Source of the DNA: an uncultured Lachnospiraceae bacterium
GTDB lineage: Bacteria; Bacillota; Clostridia; Lachnospirales; Lachnospiraceae
Direction: 5' to 3'
Length of the DNA: 46,277 nt
Assembly (NCBI GenBank): GCA_910587095.1
Contig: CAJUMJ010000013.1
Location: 1 to 46,277 of the forward strand
The translations under genes and the position numbers were made by a program. Of the stretch, positions 35,501 through 43,130 are shown piece after piece. The stretch's first letter is position 1; each line of letters starts with the position of its first letter. The notes under the pieces are model-generated. The model made no database searches, was not told the DNA's origin, and saw only the letters and a list, made by a program, of their open reading frames with translations.

Positions 35501-38452
35501 GTGACATTGATTACGCAGGATCAGAAGCAGAAAATCCGAAGCGCGCGTTATCCGGCGGGATGTATCGGGGTGCAGTCCGAAAGAACAGCGCCGGAAGACG
35601 AGGATGATTCTGCCTTCGCGCTGATGCAGAGACTGTATCAGATTACCGGATATCAGATTTGCGGCGAGGAGGGGGTGTATGAGGAGAGCGGAATGTCCGC
35701 GCCGGTAATCCCGCAGGAAAAGGAGAGGACATGGCTTTATGAAGCGGTTATTCCGCTGTATAAATATGTATCGGCGGCGGATTCCGTCAACCCATACAGC
35801 GCAGTTGGAAAACCGGCAAACATATCCATGGAACTAAGAGATATATTTGGCAATTCCGTGGAAACAGGAGATTCGTGCGTCATGCCATACTATAATGACG
35901 CAGTCATCGGCTTGTCGGAATGGGCGCACACCCGGATATATTGCCGGATTATTCAGGAAAAGGGTGCGGCGTATTTGCATGTTTATATTGAATTTGCGGC
36001 AGACGAAGAGATATCCGGCGGGGCGGCTGCACGACAGCGGCAGGCGGCATGGCAGCTTTCCTGCGCGGACGTTGAAATTATTGTGACATCTCCGGTGAAT
36101 CATCAGAAGTGGGAACTTTCGGAATGTACAGGGGCAGGGGGAATATATCTGGATTTTGTGCGCAGGTATGCCGGGGAGCTGGCTGCATATATGGAAAAGA
36201 GCAGACAGGACATTCCGGACGATGTGGATCTTTCCTTTGCGCTGGAACTGGAACAATATCCGATGGATAGTTCGATTTTTGAAGTGGATATGACGGCGGC
36301 AATCGTACGTTCCGCCCGGCTTGCGCCTGACCCGGCGTCGCAGAAGGCAGTGTCCCATGTCCGGCCTTATCGTACTATGACGGAGAAACGCCCATATCAG
36401 ACGTTTTGCGAAGAGGCGCAGAAAGCATGCCCTTCCCTCTTGTTTGCGCAGGATGACGGAGGCGCTTTATATGGACTGACTGTAGGAAGGAATGGATTTT
36501 TGAAAACATGTTCCATCACACCGAAATGCTATGCGTTATCTTCAAACTCAGGCAAAGCGGGAGAAGAGGCGGTAGAAGCGCCGGAGTTCTATGCCATTCG
36601 GCCTCTGCATAACGGTTTTGTTACAAGAACGGCAAAAATCAGAACCGTCATGGATGACGGCAGCATGGAGCCGGAATTTGGCAGCATGGAATTGTCGGAT
36701 GTAGATATGGATGTGTGGGCCGTACAGTTTTTACAGGATTTTGAGGCGCTGTTTACATCGGAACATGTGCAGAGAGCCGGTCTGCTGTGTTCCGGTGTGT
36801 TCGACGGCATTCTGGATGTAAAAAAGAAGCTGGCCGAGGCTGTTTCATGGCAGCTTGCGGCCCTGAGAAAAGGCGCCGGAGGCGTACCGGATGATGTGCG
36901 TGTGAGAGCGGAAGACCGTTTGCGCCGTTCTTTGGCGGAAGGATATGATATGGATGTAGCCGCATGCTATCATTTGGATTTCAAGGCCGCCGGACACATA
37001 AGACTGACAGCGGGAGTGGAAAATCAGACAAAGGATTGTCTGATTGCGGCGGGAAAAGCAGATACCGGGAAAGAAGAGTTCTGTCTGTTTTTTACAAATC
37101 AGTTCAGGGAGAATGCCCGGGAATTGCGTGCGGATATTATGTTTACAGAACTGGAATATGATATTGTGGAAGACGGAGGATATGAAAGCTCCCGCTGGTT
37201 AAGATTTATCACGCCTTTTAAACCGCATATGGCCGGAATCGGGAAAACGTTGCTGGAGTCTCAGGTCTACCTTCCGAATCCGCTGAAAAACTGTCCGCAG
37301 TCCCCGGCTTTTGATGAGCACACCTGTCGTTTTCTGCCCATGGGCAAGAAATTTTTAAACTGGGATTACGAACTTGATTTTCACTGCTGCTATAAGATGC
37401 AGGATACGATTCAAATACGGATTGAATTTGAGCCTGTGGCGAATTTGAAGAGCCGGGGAATGAAGAGAGATTTATTTGATCTTCTCGCAGAGTATATGCA
37501 GGGACGGCAACGGTTGAAAGAAGGTCTGAAGTCTGCGGATGATACGGTTTATCGAAATGTGATGGAAAGCATTTTGATGATAAGCCGGGAAATGGCGGAG
37601 TCGTGGAAGGACTGGAATCAAACGATGCAGAACCGGGAGAAATCTGCCCAAAGGCGGACAAGTTTGGAGAAGTTGTCTTATTCCTGTACAGTCCGCGGTG
37701 AAAGGGGAGAAGACGGACTGCGGTTTCTGGTTGAATCAACAGAAGAGGGAAGAAGATTTCTGGAGCAGACAGGGGCTTTACCGCCTGAAATCCGGACGGA
37801 TGATAACGCGGCGCTTCCGGACGAAAGATGTATGTTGAAATTTATGTTAAAGCAGCTGCCATTGTATCAATGCGCGCGCGCGCTTCCTTATATCAGTCTG
37901 ATCCGTAATCAGAATCTGCTTTACGATAAGAAAGAAAAGAGATATCTGGAGGTATCGGAGGAATTTATTTACCGGACGCCGGAGATATCTTTCCAGCAGC
38001 TTAGAGTATCGGGAGGCGTGATGGAAGAAGTCGTTGTGGGAACGGTGCGGTCGGACTGTTTTGGAGAACAGGTAATCCGGCAGATGGCAGATCTGCTGTT
38101 GGAATCATTTGACCTGACGAAGGAACGGCTTCTGATAGAACTGGGTGTGTTGTTTTATTATGGATTGGAAAAGGGACAGAAAGAACCGCGTATTGTACTG
38201 CCGGTTACATTTTTACCGTTGACAGAGACGGGCGGTTCGGAAGGGGAATATACACAGTTTGGAGAAGGACTGAAACAAAATCTGACGGATTGGTTTGAAC
38301 AAAAACAGCCGGATACGAATTGCTGCGGATTTTTGTTCCATTTGAAACTGTATGAGCCTAAGACGAGGGAGAAGATCCTTTACTTCCCGAAATTAAATGT
38401 TGGTTTTATAAAAGAGGAAGCGCTGAGCAGCATCCGGGAACAAAGCTTTTAA
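29540..38452 (+). CDS. Giant beta-rich protein with LysM-like modules (2970 aa)
   Basis: A single uninterrupted frame for a protein of roughly 330 kDa. Residues 1-1120 consist mostly of alternating amphipathic strands, with a glycine-rich stretch near 960-1110 (MLGLGMKVGMG, GGVSLEVFGILEG, FQQKIQFTVG) that recalls large DUF6603-type proteins; this is a recollection, not a search. Three LysM-like modules follow, near 1374 (YTVPAGATLDAVGDRYGL), 1487 and 1546. Residues 1700-2970 are mixed alpha/beta and unassigned. No signal peptide or membrane helix. AAGGAG precedes the ATG, 26 bp after the MBL gene. It ends the cassette. Confidence 0.8.
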   Translation: MELQELYDILKAETKSGSLKLDGRIAEAVFLRFVLTLQNGELNIVNPELFLLPGSVKIQGECSLNGWLGGRLFRVSIVCTKVEEDFETEMSFRSDYRGTLGGFFREVSPCLKKDERGSREASSIIADIPISKPQITFITSDYNLRLPFTFQAETQLRNLKGWEPYGFLLTGSKVISGRTNYEEEFQLCAPVEGMISGFFSSAHMQLLLFNRIEYEESFFYPYISEAGLEVKLQLDKLPEAVFTVPLFAQSDRWNLHMYIREGLGVGDLLSFLMYITKAGENVASVCLPVGVALNKFRLYRMNILSEREQLKLSPIYMTMEFALAEPWVLPVPYVTLERLNAGIQVSMGNKQEGALAESGLFTAEAGGTLAFQLGKYKLELNLDMMFPEMSFSASAEFSKKTEKDAPRLSDLSRTFGAPLPLGWENGENVLGEIAVSGSAMSREIHIHASVQDILAFSVGELRIALTELSADARAGTSHFEFAVQGIMTFGTGTEKFVLFANAAYKNPGWMLEGGLQSGKVNIGRLLTEMFDIRTTPDDISGLYLTELEVSYATLQGRFSLTAAFEAGWHIVLLGQDLTLGGRIEVFALPEKDADVSALAFMRLGGFRVLVQADHIQTAEQRKYLFRLQYKESYLQAAWFFRNEDEILDVSLGGMTMGSLVESLIQMIQPNHKYGLAKPWDILERIHLEKFVLEFNVTRKEMLILYRVQTDIAGLMYLDEIGLRYDIEQNKLFFILTGKILGVEYGGDNPVTWDAVNGRPPVNTAEDEKTFELSYMGLGQHVHVDGVFAAEGIEAAVSALKEQLAPDASGGVPEELTYDSTMNWLFGIDFTVNSSVNVKLAMNDPVLYGALITVRAQEGSALAAFDGFGIELLYRKITDTVGMFKGEVLVPKRYRTFRLGVLTLMLGTVSLEVYTNGGFYLDLGFPHQQDFSRSFQFQWGIYNGKGGIYMGVLKDVPKLTVPRIINGNFSPILMLGLGMKVGMGRAFDFGIVSGGVSLEVFGILEGTAAVFHEQNTGKEDTYYYVKAMAGISGRLFLSADLKIIAIHASVDVNANAAITIQSYRKSLIELELSLSLKASFKILFIKIQFSFTFQQKIQFTVGKDENTPWIEEAANQRHLTGVKCAPVYLRMQKLEKRTLDLKLVPVFVLENPSMQAGGEQKTAIVLLMVMNKENLCRWNDLLTEWILSHFEETHFTWEEAGQLSSSFADSLTWNLLEQFLSENVMIDYSIGWEQDTREEMWEGYVFPMLPSMSVCVSEKGQEHTVNYWENQMVDEDYFDSVTAYFEKLNADPFYQPQRGRKGMDGNEIQSAAKAFLTDYVQMYLKELAGEIEKLGRERSETVEIRSIRDDFGVSPEEFVLQNQKLLVKTGSQIRFDTLVYTVPAGATLDAVGDRYGLGADILWDTVKDTLSLPYAGSRLTFGSGVFVNRRTGLTLKEAAAVLFVRFYESVCPEDLFYAGDILRMNPQISMEWQEKEPYADTLSLPGADRPWVTLRGDTVQRLAAFLLLTEAETGEIPAWDRFLSAVSRLNDGEEQAVLDEVRFEAPEIEVYKERTLSELADRIYPDKTEEETQAGHLASSRILRPNVKLTLRGAVFFTPEERELSLVDIMRESGCSAAELSAAILADQTILADETFLKRREAGVRGAEVSQKEYIRESLGERAAETGSMLSRFLLQGLKAPDHETGKISPVYQILGQQIPVKDTGHDITLKAVSAEEGCEWVTREWKQTVLEAERIAGQLPSGDFSGFPVKWEQMADFQDTNQVFRLNQSILYDSRNGKQAVHRISDGVAEVIAGAAKPQVTDQAGVWQSVTWGCMIPMEIRRSKTEGVFSVYGADSVRRRWLHGLLKLENPDVLILYQTSGLGSESKCLMEYTWSETESFLVKTNFSAETNMSPVKRSRTSGAELENIAWAGQGRRLIRMLWECSTVGGGGYYLRLRTKEGNTLPEDLFDKEGNGIIWIFAKLSWDIPGTECINCCVTGSAAHVADGVTLITQDQKQKIRSARYPAGCIGVQSERTAPEDEDDSAFALMQRLYQITGYQICGEEGVYEESGMSAPVIPQEKERTWLYEAVIPLYKYVSAADSVNPYSAVGKPANISMELRDIFGNSVETGDSCVMPYYNDAVIGLSEWAHTRIYCRIIQEKGAAYLHVYIEFAADEEISGGAAARQRQAAWQLSCADVEIIVTSPVNHQKWELSECTGAGGIYLDFVRRYAGELAAYMEKSRQDIPDDVDLSFALELEQYPMDSSIFEVDMTAAIVRSARLAPDPASQKAVSHVRPYRTMTEKRPYQTFCEEAQKACPSLLFAQDDGGALYGLTVGRNGFLKTCSITPKCYALSSNSGKAGEEAVEAPEFYAIRPLHNGFVTRTAKIRTVMDDGSMEPEFGSMELSDVDMDVWAVQFLQDFEALFTSEHVQRAGLLCSGVFDGILDVKKKLAEAVSWQLAALRKGAGGVPDDVRVRAEDRLRRSLAEGYDMDVAACYHLDFKAAGHIRLTAGVENQTKDCLIAAGKADTGKEEFCLFFTNQFRENARELRADIMFTELEYDIVEDGGYESSRWLRFITPFKPHMAGIGKTLLESQVYLPNPLKNCPQSPAFDEHTCRFLPMGKKFLNWDYELDFHCCYKMQDTIQIRIEFEPVANLKSRGMKRDLFDLLAEYMQGRQRLKEGLKSADDTVYRNVMESILMISREMAESWKDWNQTMQNREKSAQRRTSLEKLSYSCTVRGERGEDGLRFLVESTEEGRRFLEQTGALPPEIRTDDNAALPDERCMLKFMLKQLPLYQCARALPYISLIRNQNLLYDKKEKRYLEVSEEFIYRTPEISFQQLRVSGGVMEEVVVGTVRSDCFGEQVIRQMADLLLESFDLTKERLLIELGVLFYYGLEKGQKEPRIVLPVTFLPLTETGGSEGEYTQFGEGLKQNLTDWFEQKQPDTNCCGFLFHLKLYEPKTREKILYFPKLNVGFIKEEALSSIREQSF

Positions 38453-38611
38453 GAATGGGTATTGGAGATGCTTACAGCGTATTGTGAAAACTTGAGCCGG
38501 CTTAGCGCATTATTTCGCCTGACTTTAAAATTACCAGGCAGCACGGTACATGGACATATCGGAAAAACTGTGCGCTGACCGCGACATACCACCCGTCGGC
38601 TATTCTGAGGG

Positions 38612-38647
38612 ATCCTTCCAAGTATGAGCTTGCCAGGAAGGATTTTT
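38612..38647 (+). terminator. Terminator after the large cassette
   Basis: ATCCTTCC (38612-38619) pairs with GGAAGGAT (38636-38643) over a 16-nt loop and is followed by TTTT. It is 160 nt past the giant gene's stop. The remaining 38453-38758 holds no gene I can support. Confidence 0.6.
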
Positions 38648-38758
38648 GTGAAATTGTTAGCAAATTGTCTCAAAAGGATCTGTAACGGAGCGATTTTTTT
38701 ACGGCTGGCTGCAGACCGCCGCCAGAGCTTTCCATGAAATATCGATTCACGACTTGCA

Positions 38759-38788
38759 AAGTATACCTTAAAAAGTGCGAAGTATACC
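38759..38788 (+). promoter_or_regulatory. Direct repeat AAGTATACC upstream of the chemoreceptor gene
   Basis: AAGTATACC occurs at 38759-38767 and 38780-38788, 21 bp apart, about two helical turns, just upstream of the proposed promoter. The spacing suits a dimeric regulator bound to one face of the DNA. The regulator is unknown. Confidence 0.4.
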
Positions 38789-38795
38789 ATGTATA

Positions 38796-38825
38796 TTGTG
38801 TATGCTTCTTTTTTTTTATTATAAT
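38796..38825 (+). promoter_or_regulatory. Promoter of the chemoreceptor gene
   Basis: TTGTGT (38796-38801) and TATAAT (38820-38825) are 18 bp apart; a second TATAAT follows at 38825-38830. The form is SigA-like; no SigD flagellar promoter is seen. Confidence 0.55.
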
Positions 38826-38889
38826 ATAATGTAGAGAATTTTGCTTTTCCGGTTACTTCCACGAAGACGAAGAGGGGGACACGAGAGGG

Positions 38890-40593
38890 ATGAAAACAAA
38901 GAAACTCAGTATTGCGGCTTGGATTTTTCTCTTTATTTTAGGCTCGGCCACGATTGTTGCGGCGATAGTGGGAAGCGTTGCGTACATTAACATGGGCAAT
39001 TTTTTACAAAAGAAGTGCAAGGATGACGTCATGGAAATCGCGGTCATCGCGGCAGAGAACGTGGATGGGGAAACTTTTGCAAAAGCTATGGAGGGCGATG
39101 AGGCATCGCTGCTTGCGGTCAAAGACAGTCTGAGCTTCTTTTTAGTCGGAAATTCGGTGACCTATGTCTACACGTTAATGCCGAAGGATTCCAACTGGTT
39201 TCAGTTTGTGGTGGATACGGACCCGGAAGATCCGGGGGAATACGCGGAGAATTATGAGGCGCAGGATGCTATGTTTCAGGCGATGCAGGGCGGCTCTTCT
39301 GTGACGGAGGATCCGTTTACGGACGAGTGGGGAACTTTTTACAGCGGGTATGCGCCCATTACGCTTGACGGAAAGGTGCTGGGCATTGTAGCGGTAGATT
39401 ATGAGGCTTCTTCCATACAGACTTCCCTGAACAGCCTGATCAGAAACATTCTGATTACAGTGGGTGTGGCCGTGCTCTTTGCCATTGTGGCTGCGCTGCT
39501 TGTCGCGGTCAGGATGCGGCGCAACTTTATTAAGGTAAACGATAAAATTCTCGAAGTCGCGTCCGACGACGGGGATCTTACGAGAGTGCTTGATATCACA
39601 TCGGGAGATGAGCTCGAGGTGATAGGGGAAAGCCTGAACAGGCTTTTGGAGAAAACAGGTAATACGGTCAGGGAAATCAAAGGAGGGACAGGCAGCATTG
39701 AGGAGAAGATGGGAAATATCAATGCGCATGTGACAGACTCGGCGGTGCGGGTGAGCGACATTAACGATACCATGCATTCCATGGCGGCAGCTTCCGAACA
39801 GGTTGCTGCGTCTGTCGGAACGGTGGGTGAGCAGGTTGATATCGTATATAAAGATATACAAAATATTGTTGAGATTGCAGCGGGAAATGCGATTAGCTTA
39901 CAGGAAATCAATGATACCTCGACGAGGCTGTATGATACGGCGCAGGCATCTTACAATGGGATCGGGAAAAATGTGGAGAAGATGTCTCAAGCCTTACGGG
40001 AGGAAAAGAAGAAAGCGGAGGCGGTTCTTCGGATTAAGGAGCTTTCGGAGACGATTCTCGGAATATCCGGGCAGACGAACCTTTTGGCCCTGAATGCGTC
40101 CATAGAGGCGGCCAGGGCCGGGGAGGCGGGAAAAGGGTTTGCGGTAGTGGCCGGGGAAATCGGCGTGCTTGCGGGAAACACGAACGATGCCGCCAATGAG
40201 ATACAGAAGATGAGCAAGGGCGTGGTGGAAGCCATACAGGGGCTCGACGCACTGGCCGATCGAATGCTTTATCTTCTGCGGGATGAAATTTCGGCGGATT
40301 ATAAGAGGTTTGGGGAGATTTCGCATGGCTTTACGGAGAAAGCTGACGGGATCAGGCAGTCTATGGATGAGCTGCTTAAAAATGTGGAAGAGTATGCCGG
40401 AGTACTGGAGCGGATACAGGGCGCTATGGAATCTGTGGGTGCGGCGTCCGAAGAAAGCAGCGCGGAAATTACGCAGCTTTCAGGGACGCTTGCAGCCATA
40501 GATGAGGAGATGCGGAGCATTGAGGCCGCCGTTGCGGAGACTTTTTTGGACATTTCGGCTATGAACCGCGAATTGAACAGTTACAAGGTATAA
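38890..40593 (+). CDS. Methyl-accepting chemotaxis protein
   Basis: Transmembrane chemoreceptor of 567 residues. TM1 lies at about 10-32, an extracytoplasmic Cache-like sensor at 33-180 (GNSVTYVYTLMPKD, DEWGTFYSGYAPI, GIVAVDYEASSI), TM2 at about 185-208, HAMP at about 209-262, then a long signalling coiled coil. The kinase-contacting hairpin is at about 392-424 (ISGQTNLLALNASIEAARAG). No C-terminal methyltransferase-docking pentapeptide. It controls CheA/CheW and so flagellar rotation or another output. It converges on the MBL-fold gene with an 8-bp gap and no visible terminator between them. Confidence 0.93.
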   Translation: MKTKKLSIAAWIFLFILGSATIVAAIVGSVAYINMGNFLQKKCKDDVMEIAVIAAENVDGETFAKAMEGDEASLLAVKDSLSFFLVGNSVTYVYTLMPKDSNWFQFVVDTDPEDPGEYAENYEAQDAMFQAMQGGSSVTEDPFTDEWGTFYSGYAPITLDGKVLGIVAVDYEASSIQTSLNSLIRNILITVGVAVLFAIVAALLVAVRMRRNFIKVNDKILEVASDDGDLTRVLDITSGDELEVIGESLNRLLEKTGNTVREIKGGTGSIEEKMGNINAHVTDSAVRVSDINDTMHSMAAASEQVAASVGTVGEQVDIVYKDIQNIVEIAAGNAISLQEINDTSTRLYDTAQASYNGIGKNVEKMSQALREEKKKAEAVLRIKELSETILGISGQTNLLALNASIEAARAGEAGKGFAVVAGEIGVLAGNTNDAANEIQKMSKGVVEAIQGLDALADRMLYLLRDEISADYKRFGEISHGFTEKADGIRQSMDELLKNVEEYAGVLERIQGAMESVGAASEESSAEITQLSGTLAAIDEEMRSIEAAVAETFLDISAMNRELNSYKV

Positions 40594-40601
40594 GCGTTCC
40601 G

Positions 40602-41789
40602 TTAGGGATTACATTTCTTGCAGGGGACATATCCTTGTGCGACGACCGCATCCCGGCTCTCGCTGCTGTCCTGTCTGTTAGCGGTTGGCAAAAAACTGCA
40701 GGAGGGAAGATGAAACTTTTTGGTTTTCACATTCAGTACATATGTAAGTTCGTTTGTGGCCGCGGGAGCGCTCTCCTGCGGCTTTTCCTCTATCGCTGGG
40801 GCGCTTTCTTCTTCCGGCTGCCGTTCGGTCGCGGCTGCTGTCTGCGCGGATTTTGTCTCGGTCTTTATTTTCTGACTTGATGTGTCGGATGTGCTGCCGC
40901 CGGTCGGCTCACCCGCTTTCCATGTGTCGGAGGCGGGAACGTTGAAGGACAGGGTTTTGCCGTCCGTGGTGGCGATAACGGTGCCTTCCTCGTCCGTCCG
41001 GTATACATTGACGCCGCCTGCCCTGAGTGTGTTGAGCGTCTGCGCGTGGGGGTGTCCGTAGGAGTTGCCTTCCCCGCAGCTGATCACCGCGTAGTCGGGA
41101 GAAACGGCTTTAAAGAAATCCGCGGAAGTGGAATATTTACTGCCGTGGTGGCCTACCTTGTACACGTCCGCCGAAAGAGCGTCCGCGCCAGCGCTTTTCA
41201 ACATGTCTATTTCGGCTTCTTCGCTGGCGTCCCCGGTAAACAGGAAAGAGCGGTTTCCGTTCTTTATATGCAGCGCAATGGACGCGTCATTGGGATTGTC
41301 GTATTCTTTATTGGGAGCCAGTATGGTGACGGTGGCGGTGCCCAGGGAATACCGGGAATTGACTTTAGGAGTCACCGCTTTGAGATGCTTGTCATCCAGA
41401 GACTGGATCAGTTTTTGATAGGTCTTGTTGTCCTTTTCAAAGTTAGAGACAAACACGCCGGAGATATCAAATTTGGTAATTATCACGGGTGCGCCGCCGA
41501 TATGGTCAGCGTCCGGATGAGTCAATACAAGATAGTCCAGCTTGGTAATCTTCTGCTTTTTCAGATAATTCTGAATGGCGGTTCCTTTGGTGTCGTCTCC
41601 GGCATCGATCAGCATGGCGTGGCCGCCGCAGGTAATAAGGGTGGAATCGCCTTGTCCCACGTCGAGAAAATGCACCTCCATTTTGTCCAGGCCCGAGGCA
41701 CAAACCGGCACGGGCCAGGACAAGAGGCACCCGAGCAAAACGGACGCACTCAGAGCCAGATACAGGAGTTTTTGGTATATTTTTTTCAT
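40602..41789 (-). CDS. Secreted ComEC-like MBL-fold protein with Ada-like zinc tail
   Basis: A 395-residue exported protein. The N-terminus is a signal peptide ending near VCASG (residue 33); LLGC at 18-21 could instead be a lipobox. Residues 35-290 are an MBL fold of the ComEC/Rec2 group: DVGQGDS, THPDADHIGG (H91, D93, D95, H96), FTGDAS, GHHGSKYS, GHPHAQT. A Ser/Thr/Glu-rich linker follows (about 295-345), then a 45-residue tail FHLPSCSFLPTAN ... GYVPCKKCNP resembling the Ada-type metal-binding module. Likely an extracellular phosphodiesterase or nuclease. An AGGAGGAA SD precedes the ATG. Confidence 0.88.
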   Translation of the reverse strand: MKKIYQKLLYLALSASVLLGCLLSWPVPVCASGLDKMEVHFLDVGQGDSTLITCGGHAMLIDAGDDTKGTAIQNYLKKQKITKLDYLVLTHPDADHIGGAPVIITKFDISGVFVSNFEKDNKTYQKLIQSLDDKHLKAVTPKVNSRYSLGTATVTILAPNKEYDNPNDASIALHIKNGNRSFLFTGDASEEAEIDMLKSAGADALSADVYKVGHHGSKYSTSADFFKAVSPDYAVISCGEGNSYGHPHAQTLNTLRAGGVNVYRTDEEGTVIATTDGKTLSFNVPASDTWKAGEPTGGSTSDTSSQKIKTETKSAQTAAATERQPEEESAPAIEEKPQESAPAATNELTYVLNVKTKKFHLPSCSFLPTANRQDSSESRDAVVAQGYVPCKKCNP

Positions 41790-41848
41790 AAAAATTCCTC
41801 CTAAAGATACATAGATTCACTCTTCAATTGTAAATATGGGATGCAATT

Positions 41849-41857
41849 AGTATACCA
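41849..41857 (-). promoter_or_regulatory. Extended -10 promoter of the secreted MBL gene
   Basis: On the minus strand, TGGTATACT (41857-41849) matches the extended -10 form TGnTATAnT. No clear -35 box is seen. Confidence 0.45.
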
Positions 41858-41923
41858 TGTCCCGGGATTTCCAGCCAGAAGTATTTTGGCGGGAAGCGCG
41901 TATAAACGAAATATGACTAAAAG

Positions 41924-41952
41924 TTGTGGAACAGAATGTTTTGTGCTATATT
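41924..41952 (+). promoter_or_regulatory. Promoter of the LacI regulator gene
   Basis: TTGTGG (41924-41929) and TATATT (41947-41952) are 17 bp apart, with transcription expected near 41959. The left arm of an inverted repeat lies in the spacer and the right arm just after the start site. Confidence 0.6.
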
Positions 41953-41974
41953 GAGGATATTGTTTCAAAACATT
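41935..41974 (+). promoter_or_regulatory. Inverted-repeat operator at the LacI gene promoter
   Basis: AATGTTTTG (41935-41943) and CAAAACATT (41966-41974) are perfect 9-bp inverted copies with a 22-bp spacer, bracketing the -10 box. This fits autoregulation. Confidence 0.5.
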
Positions 41975-41993
41975 TCCGGGCAAGGGCAAACTT

Positions 41994-42992
41994 ATGGAAG
42001 AAAAAAATCTAACGATCGCAGATATCGCACAGGCGCTTGGCGTATCAAAGACCACTGTGTCAAGGGCAATTTCCGGCAAGGGCAGAATCGGGGAGGAAAC
42101 CAGGCGGCGGGTGCTCGCCTATATAGAGACGCATCACTACAGCCCGAATGTGGTAGCCAAAGGTCTTGCACAGAACAAAACTTTCAACCTGGGGCTGGTA
42201 CTGCCAGGAGACTATCATATTGTGGAGCTGCCTTTTTTTCAGAAGTGTATGCTTGGTATCAGCCGGGCTGCCTCCGAGGCGGGGTACGATGTGCTGATTT
42301 CCATGGTCATGGCGGACAATATCACACAATTGAAGCGGGCGGTGACGAACCGGAAAATTGACGGCGCCATACTTACAAGGACGTTGACGGACGATATGGC
42401 GATGAAATACCTTTTGGAAAACAGGCTTCCGTTTGTGGCGGTTGGGAGAGCGGAAGACGAGCGGGTCGTGCAGGTGGATAATGACCACAGGAGTGCGTGC
42501 AGGGAGATGACAAGCCGTCTTTTGGACGGCGGCATTCGGCGCATTGCCCTGATCGGCAACGACGAGAATCATATTGTCACAAGGAGCAGGATGAAAGGTT
42601 TTGAGGACGCCTTCGCGGAGAAAAGGGGTTGGAGCGGCAGCAGGCAGACCTTTATGAACGTCCGGGAGGAGCGGGAGGTGGAGCGGATCGTGGAAGGGCT
42701 TCTTGGGCAGGGGGTGGAGTGCGTCGTTGGCATGGATGATTTTTTGTGTGGCTGTGTGCTGAACGCCTTGCAGAAAAGACAGGCTGCTGTGCCGGGACAG
42801 GTGCAGGTGGTATCTTTCTATGACAGCACCGTGCTGGAAAACCGCATTCCGGCTGTCACCTCCATCCGGTTTGACGTGGAGGAGCTGGGGAGAACGGCCT
42901 GTGAGCTACTGCTTCAAATGCTGGACGGGGAGGAACCGAAGCGGCGGACACTTCTCGGGTATGAAGTGTGCATGAGGGAGTCTACAAGATGA
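41994..42992 (+). CDS. LacI-family transcriptional regulator
   Basis: A 332-residue sugar-responsive repressor. Residues 4-58 are the LacI DNA-binding domain: the helix-turn-helix LTIADIAQALGVSKTTVSRA, then the hinge region through NVVAKGL. Residues 62-332 are the periplasmic-binding-protein-like ligand domain (NLGLVLPG, DGAILTR, VGRAEDERVVQVDNDH, RRIALIGN, VVGMDDFLCG). The effector is unknown; no sugar transporter or glycosidase is adjacent, apart from the DUF3863-like gene 1 kb downstream. The SD before the ATG is weak. Its promoter carries a symmetrical repeat. Confidence 0.9.
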   Translation: MEEKNLTIADIAQALGVSKTTVSRAISGKGRIGEETRRRVLAYIETHHYSPNVVAKGLAQNKTFNLGLVLPGDYHIVELPFFQKCMLGISRAASEAGYDVLISMVMADNITQLKRAVTNRKIDGAILTRTLTDDMAMKYLLENRLPFVAVGRAEDERVVQVDNDHRSACREMTSRLLDGGIRRIALIGNDENHIVTRSRMKGFEDAFAEKRGWSGSRQTFMNVREEREVERIVEGLLGQGVECVVGMDDFLCGCVLNALQKRQAAVPGQVQVVSFYDSTVLENRIPAVTSIRFDVEELGRTACELLLQMLDGEEPKRRTLLGYEVCMRESTR

Positions 42993-43069
42993 AACGGCCC
43001 GCTTACGCAACCAAAAATTACTGCAAAGAGTACAAAAGCAAGATTTATGGAATATCTTTGGACTCTCCC

Positions 43070-43099
43070 TTGACAGGGGAGGGGGGAGGCATATATGAT
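43070..43099 (+). promoter_or_regulatory. Promoter of the Cys/His repeat protein gene
   Basis: A consensus TTGACA (43070-43075) and TATGAT (43094-43099) are 18 bp apart, followed by GGGAGGTGA before the ATG at 43131. Confidence 0.65.
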
Positions 43100-43130
43100 G
43101 AAGATAACAATACAGGGAGGTGATTAAACT

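Noticed and set aside
29540..38452. The giant protein as a phage tape measure, Tc toxin or polyketide synthase
   Set aside because: There are no long coiled coils, no Rhs/SpvB repeats and no ketosynthase or carrier motifs; the LysM-like modules and strand-rich region do not fit these.
12438..38647. The whole accessory block as a prophage or integrative element
   Set aside because: No integrase, terminase, portal, tail, relaxase or att-like direct repeats are visible; only a small transposase remnant is present.
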